64,000 nucleotides of DNA from Algiphilus sp022763315 (GTDB lineage Bacteria; Pseudomonadota; Gammaproteobacteria; Nevskiales; Nevskiaceae), in assembly GCF_965249985.1 (NCBI RefSeq), contig NZ_OZ252280.1; one strand, written 5' to 3'. The translations under genes were made by a program, and so were the position numbers. Below, one piece after another: positions 34,449 through 42,419 of the stretch. Below the pieces are notes generated by a model. The model did not search any database, was not told the origin of the DNA, and saw only the letters and a program-made list of their open reading frames with translations. Position 1 is the first letter of the stretch. Each line of letters starts with the position of its first letter.

Positions 34449-35117
34449 GTGATCCGCGTTGAGAATCTCACCAAGTCCTACCCATTGCCGGGTGGAGGGC
34501 GCCACCTGGTGCTGCGCAATTTGGCGCTCCGTATTCCTTCACGCACGCATGTCGGAATCGTCGGACGCAATGGGGTGGGCAAGAGCACCCTGCTGCGCTT
34601 GATTGGCGGTATCGAACTGCCCGACCGGGGGCGCGTGATCGCCGACGGCAGCGTGTCGCCGCCGCTTGGATTGAGTAGCGGCTTTGCGCCCAAGATTTCG
34701 GGCAGGGACAATGCGCGCTTCGTTTCCCGCATTACCGGTGACGATAAAGCGACCACAAAAGAGCGGGTTCGCTTCGTCGAATTGTTCAGCGAACTCGGGC
34801 CGTTTTTTGACCGGCCGGTCACAACCTATTCCTCCGGCATGCGTGCGCGGTTGTCGTTCTCGATCAGCATGGCCTTCGATCACGACTATTACCTGATCGA
34901 TGAACTCACGGCTGTCGGTGACAGGAAGTTCCGGCAGAAGGCACACGATACCTTTATGGAAAAGCGAGGCCGCGCCAGCGCCATCATGGTCAGCCACAAT
35001 CTCAATCAGTTGCTGCAGGATTGCGAAATCGGCATCTATCTCCGCGACGGGGAAGCAATGTATTTCGATGACATCAAGGACGCGGTCGACGCCTACAAGC
35101 GGGATACCGCGGCATGA
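34449..35117 (+). CDS. kpsT: Capsule polysaccharide ABC transporter ATPase
   Basis: A 222-residue ATPase. Walker A GRNGVGKST (39-47), the signature YSSGMRARLSFSI, Walker B YYLIDELTAVGD and the switch His in SHNLNQLLQDC are all present. The size matches KpsT/CtrD, which lacks the C-terminal carbohydrate-binding domain of Wzt. The exported polymer is therefore probably recognised through a common lipid terminus and not through a capped O-chain. GTG 34449 is the start; the stop overlaps the kpsE ATG. Confidence 0.93.
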   Translation: MIRVENLTKSYPLPGGGRHLVLRNLALRIPSRTHVGIVGRNGVGKSTLLRLIGGIELPDRGRVIADGSVSPPLGLSSGFAPKISGRDNARFVSRITGDDKATTKERVRFVELFSELGPFFDRPVTTYSSGMRARLSFSISMAFDHDYYLIDELTAVGDRKFRQKAHDTFMEKRGRASAIMVSHNLNQLLQDCEIGIYLRDGEAMYFDDIKDAVDAYKRDTAA

Positions 35118-36220
35118 ATGGGCTGAAGGATTTGCGTCAGCATGCTTCGGCCCTGCTCTACGCGCTGCTCGTCATTGTTCCGACCCTGGTCGTGCTGGGC
35201 TACAGCTTGCTGCTGGCGAGCGAGGGCTATTCCAGCCAGGCGCAGGTCATGGTGGAGCGGGAGACGAGCATTTCCACGCCGGAATTGCCGATCGGCAATC
35301 TCATCGGTAACGCGCCCAACAAAGTGGACGCGCTGGTGGTGAAGCGGTTCATGCGTTCTCCCAACATGCTGAGCCATCTCGATGCGCGGCTGAATGTTCT
35401 CGAGCATTTCTCCAGTGACACGATCGATTGGTGGCATCGGCTGCCGTTGGATGCGACCGCCGAGGATCGGCTGGCGCATTTTCGTGATCACCTGGAAATC
35501 GAGCTGGACGAAGAATCTTTCGTGCTGGACGTGCAGTTCACCGCGTACGATCCGGACTATGCCAAAGCCATCGCGGACGAACTGGTCGAACGCGCCGAGC
35601 GCTTCGTCAACGAAGTCAATCAGGATTTGGCGAGACAGAAAATGGCTTTTGCGGAGAGCGAAGTCGATCGCGCGCATGAACGCTTGACCTCCGCGTCCCG
35701 CGAGATTGTGCGTGTCCAGCGTGAGCACGAAATGCTCAGCCCGGAAACCGAGTCGCGCGCGGCCAGCATGGTGATCGGCGGGCTGCTGCAGCGCCTGGCC
35801 CAGGAGCGTGCGGTCCTCAAGTCCTTGGAAGGCTACATGAGCCAACGGGCACCCGAAGTACAGTCGGCGCGACGCCGCGTTGCGGCACTGGAGCGGCAGG
35901 TCGCCGAGGAGCGCCAGAAGCTGGTGGGCGCCGGCGCCGAGTCGGGGCTGAATGATCTGTTGCTCGCCTACCAGGACGCTGAAGTGAATTTGATGGTGGC
36001 GACCGAGGTGTACAAAACGGCAATGGCAACCCTCGAATCGACGCGTCTGGAGGCCAGCCGCAAGGTCAAGTATCTGGTGTCCATCGCACCGCCATCACTG
36101 CCCGATGATGCCTCGCATCCGAGAACCGTCTACTGGACCCTGACGGTGTTCGTATTCGCCAATCTCGCCTTTTTCGTGCTCAGTTTGATCATCGCGACTG
36201 TCCGCGACCACCGAGAATGA
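35114..36220 (+). CDS. kpsE: Capsule export inner-membrane/periplasmic adaptor
   Basis: A 368-residue polysaccharide co-polymerase-type protein. One helix lies near the N-terminus (about 13-36) and one at the C-terminus (about 342-361), with a long helical, coiled-coil-rich periplasmic domain between them. The sequence YSSQAQVMVERETS after helix 1 and the helix with RAPEVQSARRRVAALERQV match KpsE/CtrB. It bridges the ABC transporter and the outer-membrane KpsD. It lacks a tyrosine-kinase domain, as expected for the ABC-type pathway. Both ends overlap neighbouring genes by four bases. Confidence 0.9.
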   Translation: MNGLKDLRQHASALLYALLVIVPTLVVLGYSLLLASEGYSSQAQVMVERETSISTPELPIGNLIGNAPNKVDALVVKRFMRSPNMLSHLDARLNVLEHFSSDTIDWWHRLPLDATAEDRLAHFRDHLEIELDEESFVLDVQFTAYDPDYAKAIADELVERAERFVNEVNQDLARQKMAFAESEVDRAHERLTSASREIVRVQREHEMLSPETESRAASMVIGGLLQRLAQERAVLKSLEGYMSQRAPEVQSARRRVAALERQVAEERQKLVGAGAESGLNDLLLAYQDAEVNLMVATEVYKTAMATLESTRLEASRKVKYLVSIAPPSLPDDASHPRTVYWTLTVFVFANLAFFVLSLIIATVRDHRE

Positions 36221-37968
36221 AGCCCATGAAGCACCTGTTCGCCATCGGCGCCGTCCTGCTCCTGTTGCCAGCCATCCTTAGCGCTCAGCAGCTGCCTGGC
36301 ATCACAAGCCCTCCGGAGGATGCGGCGCCCCAGAGCTTCCAACGTCCGGCCGGTCCCATGCCGATGGATCGTTTGCACGGATCCGGCCGTTTGCAGCAGG
36401 AGCGCCAGCCACCGCCGTCCGAGCAGCAGGAGAGCCCCGAAGACGAGGCATTGCGCAGCGTCGATGTGGGGCCGGAAACGCCTTTTGGCGCCTACCTTTT
36501 CCAAGGGCGTTTCGCGCAGAGCGGTTTTCAGGGCTTCAATCCCGACTACACGGTCGGTGTCGGCGACCGGATCAATGTTCTGCTCTGGGGCGCGGTGGAA
36601 GCGACGCAACAGGTGGTGGTCGATTCACGCGGCAATATCTTTTTGCCCACCATCGGACCGGTGAATGTGCTCAACGTGCGCAACGGCGACATCAACGACG
36701 TGGTGCAACGGCGCGTGCGCGCCACCTACGAGGAAGACGTTGGTGTCTACGCCGCTCTGGCGACTGCGGACCCGATTCGGGTCTTTGTTGGCGGAGGCGT
36801 TGCGGCACCCGGCCTCTATCCGGCGAGTGCCTCGGTGTCGATCCTGCATTTGATCGATCGGGCCGGTGGCATTGATGCAGAGTCTGGTAGCTATCTGGAT
36901 GTCCGGGTACGCCGCAGCGGGGAAATCATCCAGCGTGTCAACCTCTATCGCTTCCTGCTCGAGGGGGAGTTGCCGACCCTGCAGCTGCGTGACGGCGATA
37001 CCGTCTTTGTCGGACCGCGCAAAGCGTCCGCTTCCGTCGGCGGGCTGGTACAGCGGCCCGCGCGCTACGAATTCGAGGAGGCCATCCCCTTGGATGAGCT
37101 GCTGCGCTATGCCTCTGCGCACAGCCGGGCGACCCACGTCGAGATCGTGCGCAATCAGACGCCACGCAAGGAAGCCGAAGTGCTGCCTCTGAATGCCGAT
37201 CTGTCCCGCGTGCACGTTGTCGCCGGCGATGAGGTGGTTGTCTTCGAGGATCGCCGCATCGGTGCAATCACCGCTTCGGTGCGCGGCGAGTTCGAAGGCG
37301 TCAGCCGTTTCGTGCTGCCGCAGCACGCCACCTTGGCGGACCTTCTTTCACGGGTGGAACTGACCGAGCGCTCCAACCTGGGAGGGATCAGCCTCTTTCG
37401 GGAAAGTGTGGCAGAGCGCCAGAAGGAAGTGCTGGACCGCATGCTCCGCAAGCTGGAGGAGGCCGTACTCAGTGCACGCTCCGGCACGCGCGAAGAGGCG
37501 CAGTTGCGCGTACAGGAGGCGGAACTCATCAAGGAGTTTATAGAGCGTGCGTCCAAGACCGAGCCGCGCGGGCAAGTGATCCTTCATGACGGCTTTGATC
37601 CGAGCAGGATCGCGCTGGAACACGGCGACATCATCGAGATTCCGCGCGTGAAGCAGACGGTTGCCGTCCAGGGCGAGGTCTTTGCACCCACGTCGCTGGT
37701 GCATCAGCCCGGAAAGTCGGTCGATTTCTATCTCCAGCAGGCTGGCGGACTAAGTCAGCCGGGCGATGCAGACAAGGTCTTCGTGCGTCGCGCCAACGGC
37801 GCGATGGAACTGGCCCGAGGCGGACTTTTCTCGCGTACCCGCGTTCAACCGGGCGACGAAATCATGGTGCTGCCAAGTGTGCAGCTCAAATCCTTCCAGT
37901 TCACCAAGGATCTCACCCAGGTCATCTCGCAGGTGGCCCTCACCGCCGGAGTTGTTCTGGGTATTTGA
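36217..37968 (+). CDS. kpsD: Outer-membrane/periplasmic polysaccharide export protein
   Basis: A 583-residue OPX-family protein (signal peptide about 1-23). The export domain begins at DYTVGVGDRINVLLWGAVE, followed by DSRGNIFLPTIGPVNV and several SLBB beta-grasp units (PIRVFVGGGVAAPGLYPASA, and QTVAVQGEVFAPTSLVHQP). A coiled-coil region lies near 400-450 and a hydrophobic end completes the protein. Length and repeats match KpsD (about 560) and not Wza (about 380). No lipobox Cys is present. It would form the outer-membrane exit for the capsule. It is the last gene of kpsMTED and ends convergently 28 bases from the next gene. Confidence 0.9.
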   Translation: MKPMKHLFAIGAVLLLLPAILSAQQLPGITSPPEDAAPQSFQRPAGPMPMDRLHGSGRLQQERQPPPSEQQESPEDEALRSVDVGPETPFGAYLFQGRFAQSGFQGFNPDYTVGVGDRINVLLWGAVEATQQVVVDSRGNIFLPTIGPVNVLNVRNGDINDVVQRRVRATYEEDVGVYAALATADPIRVFVGGGVAAPGLYPASASVSILHLIDRAGGIDAESGSYLDVRVRRSGEIIQRVNLYRFLLEGELPTLQLRDGDTVFVGPRKASASVGGLVQRPARYEFEEAIPLDELLRYASAHSRATHVEIVRNQTPRKEAEVLPLNADLSRVHVVAGDEVVVFEDRRIGAITASVRGEFEGVSRFVLPQHATLADLLSRVELTERSNLGGISLFRESVAERQKEVLDRMLRKLEEAVLSARSGTREEAQLRVQEAELIKEFIERASKTEPRGQVILHDGFDPSRIALEHGDIIEIPRVKQTVAVQGEVFAPTSLVHQPGKSVDFYLQQAGGLSQPGDADKVFVRRANGAMELARGGLFSRTRVQPGDEIMVLPSVQLKSFQFTKDLTQVISQVALTAGVVLGI

Positions 37969-37996
37969 TGCGCCAGATGCGTCTGCGCCCGTGCGC

Positions 37997-38917
37997 CTAG
38001 GCGCGCGGGCCAGAACGGCGGCGCAGGCCGTGCCACGTGCCGACGAGGGTCGCAGCGACTTTGTCGCTGCGGCCCTGCTCGAAGGCCACGACCTTGGTGA
38101 TCAGTTTGGCAGCACCCAGCGTCTCGTAGACGAACCACGACGGAAATCGCTGCGCGTGACGACGGATCAATGCGATGCGATTGCGGCTGATGTAGTAGTG
38201 GCGTAGGGCGTTGTGGTGGGTTGGGTAGGCCACCATGCGGCCGAACAAGGTGCGTTTTTCCACGTCACCCAAGCTGTGCTGAACAATCGCGCGCGGCTCT
38301 GCGAGAATGCGGAGGCCTTGTCGACGGGCGCGCAGACAGTAGTCCGTATCCACCAGATCGATGAACAGGTTCTCGTCAAAGCCGCCCAAGCGTTGCCAGT
38401 GCTCGACATCCAGCAGCATGCCTGAGCTGATGGCGAGATCCACCGGAACCGGCTGTGTAACGCGGGCGCCATAAACGAAGCGGAAGCGCACGCTGTACCC
38501 GGAGCCTGAGGTTGCGGGCCATCGGCAGCGAATATCCGGATGACCGTAGCGGATACGTGGGACCGCGGCAGCGACGGGCATGTCGTCATGCTGACGCAAG
38601 GTGCGTTGCAACCGGCCGACACACCCTGGCAGCGGAGTGCTGTCATGGTCGAGAAGGAATACCGAGCGCGCCCCTCTTCGGGCGGCGTACCGGATCCCCT
38701 GATTGAGCGCCGTGGCGATTCCAAGATTGCCGGCATTGTGCAGCTGATGCAGGGATTCCGAGGCAGGAAGGTGTGCTGGATCCGGTGACCAGGCGTGCGA
38801 TGAACCGTTGTCCACCACCACGGTGAAGTCGCATTGTGCGGCAGTGTGGGCAACGCGCTGGTCGAACCCGGGCGGTGGGTTGAAGCGCACGATCACTGCG
38901 GCGAGCGGGTCGCGCAT
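37997..38917 (-). CDS. GT2 glycosyltransferase, probable rhamnosyltransferase
   Basis: A 306-residue GT2 enzyme of the type annotated as dTDP-rhamnosyltransferase. It has AAVIVRFNPPPGF at the start, VVDNGSS (34-40), NAGNLGIATALNQGI (61-75), the metal site LLDHDSTP (88-95) in the DxDS form usual for rhamnosyltransferases, SSGMLLDVEHW and FIDLVDTDYCLRARRQG. This agrees with the dTDP-rhamnose supply from rmlBACD. ATG 38917 was preferred; the open frame extends upstream through the promoter region of the symporter and is not protein-like there. It is encoded antiparallel to kpsD. Confidence 0.83.
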   Translation of the reverse strand: MRDPLAAVIVRFNPPPGFDQRVAHTAAQCDFTVVVDNGSSHAWSPDPAHLPASESLHQLHNAGNLGIATALNQGIRYAARRGARSVFLLDHDSTPLPGCVGRLQRTLRQHDDMPVAAAVPRIRYGHPDIRCRWPATSGSGYSVRFRFVYGARVTQPVPVDLAISSGMLLDVEHWQRLGGFDENLFIDLVDTDYCLRARRQGLRILAEPRAIVQHSLGDVEKRTLFGRMVAYPTHHNALRHYYISRNRIALIRRHAQRFPSWFVYETLGAAKLITKVVAFEQGRSDKVAATLVGTWHGLRRRSGPRA

Positions 38918-38994
38918 GGGCTGAGGGAGGCGAAGTAGGTAGCGGATTATGACGCTCCCGCCGTCATCGGGTGGCCGGCGGGCAGCGGACCCTT

Positions 38995-39037
38995 CGACCA
39001 AAGTCGTGCAGTCGCGCAGCGCACTGGTTGCTAGATT
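38995..39037 (+). promoter_or_regulatory. Candidate CrbR operator and -10 before the acetate-type symporter genes
   Basis: CGACCAAAGTCG (38995-39006), an inverted repeat with a four-base centre, is followed after exactly 25 bases by TAGATT (39032-39037), a plausible -10. The same motif CGACnAAAGTCG occurs before acs with the same spacing to TATAAA. LuxR-type response regulators usually bind inverted repeats near the -35, and CrbR is known to activate these genes in Vibrio. Confidence 0.5.
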
Positions 39038-39081
39038 GCCTCCACACGCGAGCTTTTCGCGGGTCATAAGAGGAGACAATC

Positions 39082-39348
39082 ATGTCGCAAGAACGCAAGG
39101 ACGCCGCGGTCGCCTACTGGAAGGCGAATCTACGGCTACTCATATCGCTGTTGGTCGTCTGGTTTGTCGTGTCCTTCGGATTCGGCATTTTGCTGGTCGA
39201 GCCGCTGAACGCCATTCCGCTCGGGGGCTACAAGCTGGGCTTCTGGTTCGCTCAGCAAGGCTCCATCTTCACCTTCATCGTGCTGATCTTCGTCTACACC
39301 GCGCGCATGAATCAGCTTGATCGCAAGTTCGACGTGCACGAGGAGTAA
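39082..39348 (+). CDS. DUF4212 small subunit of a sodium:solute symporter
   Basis: An 88-residue membrane protein with two helices (about 18-40 and 55-75), of the DUF4212 'solute symporter small subunit' family. It has the recognisable AYWKANLRLL, FGFGILLVEPLN and GYKLGFWFAQQGSIFTFIVLIFVY (split here by position, residues 49-72). It probably assembles with the large symporter encoded six bases downstream. AGGAGA precedes the ATG. In Vibrio cholerae the equivalent pair (VC2704-VC2705) lies beside crbR and takes part in acetate utilisation. Confidence 0.88.
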   Translation: MSQERKDAAVAYWKANLRLLISLLVVWFVVSFGFGILLVEPLNAIPLGGYKLGFWFAQQGSIFTFIVLIFVYTARMNQLDRKFDVHEE

Positions 39349-39354
39349 GCGACG

Positions 39355-41130
39355 ATGGATACCCAAACCTGGATTTATCTCTTCGTGGGCGGCACTTTCG
39401 CGCTCTATATCGGCATTGCGATATGGGCGCGCGCGGGTTCCACTGGCGAATACTATGTGGCAAGTCAGGGCGTGCACCCGGTGCTGAACGGCATGGCTAC
39501 CGCGGCCGACTGGATGAGCGCCGCCTCCTTCATCTCCATGGCGGGCCTCATTGCCTTCCTCGGGTACAGCGGTTCTGTGTATCTGATGGGCTGGACCGGT
39601 GGCTACGTGCTCATGGCCCTGCTGCTGGCGCCCTATCTGCGCAAGTTCGGCAAATTCACCGTGCCGGAATTCATCGGTGACCGCTTCTATTCGCAGACGG
39701 CACGCCTGGTGGCGGTCATCTGTCTGCTGATCATGTCGCTGACCTATGTGATCGGTCAGATGCGCGGCGCCGGCATTGCCTTCTCGCGCTTCCTGGAGGT
39801 CGATATTTCGACCGGTCTGTTCATCGGCATGGCGGTGGTGTTCACCTATGCCGTGGTGGGCGGCATGAAGGGCATCACCTATACGCAGATCGCGCAGTAC
39901 TGCGTGATGATCTTTGCCTACACGGTGCCGGCGATCTTCATCTCGCTGCAGGTGACGGGGGTGGCGCTGCCACAGATCGGCCTGGGGGCCACGGTGGCGG
40001 ACGGTACCTGGCTGCTTGAAAAGGTGGATGGACTGGTTACGGACCTCGGCTTCTCAGCCTATACCGAACCTGGTGGCATGAGCATGCTCAACATGTTCCT
40101 GCTGACCATGGCGCTGATGATCGGCACCGCGGGCTTGCCGCACGTCATCATCCGCTTCTTCACCGTCCCCAAGGTGCGCGACGCGCGCAAATCCGCAGGC
40201 TGGGCGCTGGTCTTCATCGCCATTCTTTACACGACGGCCCCGGCCGTGGGCGCGATGGCGATGTACAACCTGCTGAATACGGTGCAGCCGGGTGAAGTCG
40301 GCACCGAGCAGGGCAGTCTGCTTGCTGAAGAGCGCCCGGAATGGATGCGGACATGGGAGGAGACGGGGCTCTTGGTTTATGAGGACAAGAACAACGACGG
40401 CCGTATCCAGTACTACAACGACAAGAACCCGGAATTCCAGGCCGTCGCAGCCAGCTACGGCTGGGAAGGCAATGAGCTGAAGGTCGACCGGGACATCATG
40501 GTGCTGGCCAATCCCGAGATTGCGAAACTGCCCGGTTGGGTGATTGCACTGGTGGCGGCGGGCGGCCTTGCGGCGGCACTGTCGACAGCGGCGGGACTGT
40601 TGTTGGCCATCTCCTCCGCGGTCTCGCACGACCTGCTGAAGAGCATGATTGCCAAGGACATCAGCGACAAGAACGAGCTCCTTGCCGGGCGCATCAGCAT
40701 GGCGGTGGCGATCCTGTTGGCGGGCTATCTGGGGCTCAATCCACCGGGCTTCGCTGCCGAGGTGGTCGCGCTGGCCTTCGGCATTGCCGCTTCTTCGCTG
40801 TTCCCGGTCCTCATGCTCGGTATCTTCAGCCAGCGCATGAACAAGGAAGGCGCCATCGCCGGCATGTTGGCGGGGCTGCTCTCCACCCTCGTCTACATCT
40901 TCCTGTACAAGGGCTGGTTCTTCTTCAGCGGTACAGCCATGCTGCCGGACAACGCAGAGGGTTGGATCTTCGGTATCCAGCCGCAGAGCTTCGGGGCAGT
41001 GGGCGCTGTGATCAATTTCGCGGTGGCCTTCACCGTGTCCCGGATGACCGCGCCACCGCCTGCGCACATTCAGGAGTTGGTCGAGCATGTTCGCATCCCG
41101 CGTGGTGCCGTGGGGGCGGTGGCCCACTAG
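39355..41130 (+). CDS. Sodium:solute symporter, VC2705-type (probable acetate/carboxylate uptake)
   Basis: A 591-residue SSS-family transporter with about 13 helices. The SSS patterns include TAADWMSAASFISMAGLIA, GGYVLMALLLAPYLRKFGKF, TVPEFIGDRFYS and the sugar-porter-like loop GQMRGAGIAFSRFLEVD. A hydrophilic insert of about 75 residues (about 305-380) distinguishes this subgroup from ActP. The small DUF4212 partner, the candidate CrbR site upstream and the nearby acs gene support uptake of acetate or a related short carboxylate, but the substrate is inferred. A strong terminator follows. Confidence 0.88.
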   Translation: MDTQTWIYLFVGGTFALYIGIAIWARAGSTGEYYVASQGVHPVLNGMATAADWMSAASFISMAGLIAFLGYSGSVYLMGWTGGYVLMALLLAPYLRKFGKFTVPEFIGDRFYSQTARLVAVICLLIMSLTYVIGQMRGAGIAFSRFLEVDISTGLFIGMAVVFTYAVVGGMKGITYTQIAQYCVMIFAYTVPAIFISLQVTGVALPQIGLGATVADGTWLLEKVDGLVTDLGFSAYTEPGGMSMLNMFLLTMALMIGTAGLPHVIIRFFTVPKVRDARKSAGWALVFIAILYTTAPAVGAMAMYNLLNTVQPGEVGTEQGSLLAEERPEWMRTWEETGLLVYEDKNNDGRIQYYNDKNPEFQAVAASYGWEGNELKVDRDIMVLANPEIAKLPGWVIALVAAGGLAAALSTAAGLLLAISSAVSHDLLKSMIAKDISDKNELLAGRISMAVAILLAGYLGLNPPGFAAEVVALAFGIAASSLFPVLMLGIFSQRMNKEGAIAGMLAGLLSTLVYIFLYKGWFFFSGTAMLPDNAEGWIFGIQPQSFGAVGAVINFAVAFTVSRMTAPPPAHIQELVEHVRIPRGAVGAVAH

Positions 41131-41157
41131 GGAACGGCTGCGAGTTTGACCCCCATG

Positions 41158-41185
41158 GGGCCCGCCATCTGGCGGGCCCTTTTTT
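41158..41185 (+). terminator. Rho-independent terminator after the symporter
   Basis: GGGCCCGCC (41158-41166) pairs with GGCGGGCCC (41171-41179) across ATCT, followed by six T (41180-41185). Confidence 0.92.
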
Positions 41186-41312
41186 GTTGCGTGGGTTGAG
41201 GGCACATCGCTGGCGCGTTGCATGCCGTCAGGAAAGCAGGCCTGGCCACTCTTGCCTGCGCGGGGCGCAAGCGGCGCTACCGGCGCTCGAAGCGCCCCGC
41301 TCCGGCGGTCGC

Positions 41313-42419
41313 TCAGGGTGTCAGCTGATAGCTGATCGACAAGTGGCGCTGGGTTTCGCGCGCCTCGACGAGCGCGGCACGCATCACGGCGCGATCAAAA
41401 TGGCTGAGCTGGTGGGTGTCGATGGCGTTGTCCATCGGCAGGCCTTGCTTCGCGCACGCCATCTGGCGTTGCAGCCGGTAGGTCTGCAAAGCGGCCAGCG
41501 CACGCGTCCATGATTCCGCCTGGCGCTTCTCGGAAGGCGTGCGCGCCCAGTGCAGCAGTCGATCGCTGCTGTTGGTGGCGCGCAAACCCCGCGACAGCGC
41601 AAGGATGCGGGCAGCATCGGAAAAGGGGGAAACCCCGCGCAGCTTGATATCGATGGTGCGCCGTTTGGGGAAGGGGCGGCTGAGCGGCGACAGCGCTCCA
41701 AACAGACCCAAAGGGGGGCGCGTGCGCATCGCGTTCTCGCTCATCTGGCGCAGGAACAGCGGCCGATCCGCAATATAGCCCGACAGCCACTCGCGCAGTG
41801 ATTCCACCAGTGAAAGATCGCCGTAGAGGCCGCGGAAGTCGAAGAAGATCGCGCCGTGCAGCAGCGCCTCTGGATCGCCGGTATCGACCCACTCCGCAAA
41901 ACGGCGCTGCCAGGCCGTGTCAGACAGGCACCAGCGCGGGTTGCCGGCCATGATGTCGCCCGGGCAGAGCCGGAAGCCGGCGCGGGCCAGGGCCTGGTTG
42001 ACCGCGCGCGCAAAGGGCAGCAGCCGCGCATGCGCTTCCTCGGCATGCGCATCGTGGAAAATGATCGCGTTGTCCTGATCGGTATGGATGGTCTGCTCCA
42101 ACCGACCTTCGCTGCCCAAGGCCATCCAGCACCAGCGCAGATGCTGCACCTTGTGCTCGACCGCAATCAGGCTGAGCAAGCGCCGCGTCACCAGATCATT
42201 TAGCTCGGCCACGATGCGGGTGAGGTGCACCGCGGACATCCCCTCGTCGAACAGCTGAATGGCAAGCGCACGCACGTCCGCGGAGCGCTGCGTGACCACG
42301 CTCACAGCCGGCGCCTCCAGCAGCGCGTTGGCTAGCCGGTGGACGCGGTCGCTCGGCCCGCGGTAGATGCGGATGGCCTCGCTCGGCTGCGCGTGTCGGT
42401 CAGTATCGGAGACGTGCAT
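41313..42419 (-). CDS. DUF294-type putative nucleotidyltransferase lacking N-terminal sensory domains
   Basis: A 368-residue protein. The nucleotidyltransferase core has WMALGSEGRLEQT (98-110) and TDQDNAIIF (113-121), the GlnD/DUF294 active-site pattern G-S-x2-R...D-x-D. A helical C-terminal DUF294_C domain follows. Relatives in CrbS/acs neighbourhoods usually carry cyclic-nucleotide-binding and CBS domains in front, and here only about 80 residues precede the core. ATG 42419 overlaps the exonuclease gene by 20 bases; the longer open frame is antisense-like inside that gene. The substrate is unknown; the family is suspected of modifying a signalling protein. Confidence 0.8.
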   Translation of the reverse strand: MHVSDTDRHAQPSEAIRIYRGPSDRVHRLANALLEAPAVSVVTQRSADVRALAIQLFDEGMSAVHLTRIVAELNDLVTRRLLSLIAVEHKVQHLRWCWMALGSEGRLEQTIHTDQDNAIIFHDAHAEEAHARLLPFARAVNQALARAGFRLCPGDIMAGNPRWCLSDTAWQRRFAEWVDTGDPEALLHGAIFFDFRGLYGDLSLVESLREWLSGYIADRPLFLRQMSENAMRTRPPLGLFGALSPLSRPFPKRRTIDIKLRGVSPFSDAARILALSRGLRATNSSDRLLHWARTPSEKRQAESWTRALAALQTYRLQRQMACAKQGLPMDNAIDTHQLSHFDRAVMRAALVEARETQRHLSISYQLTP

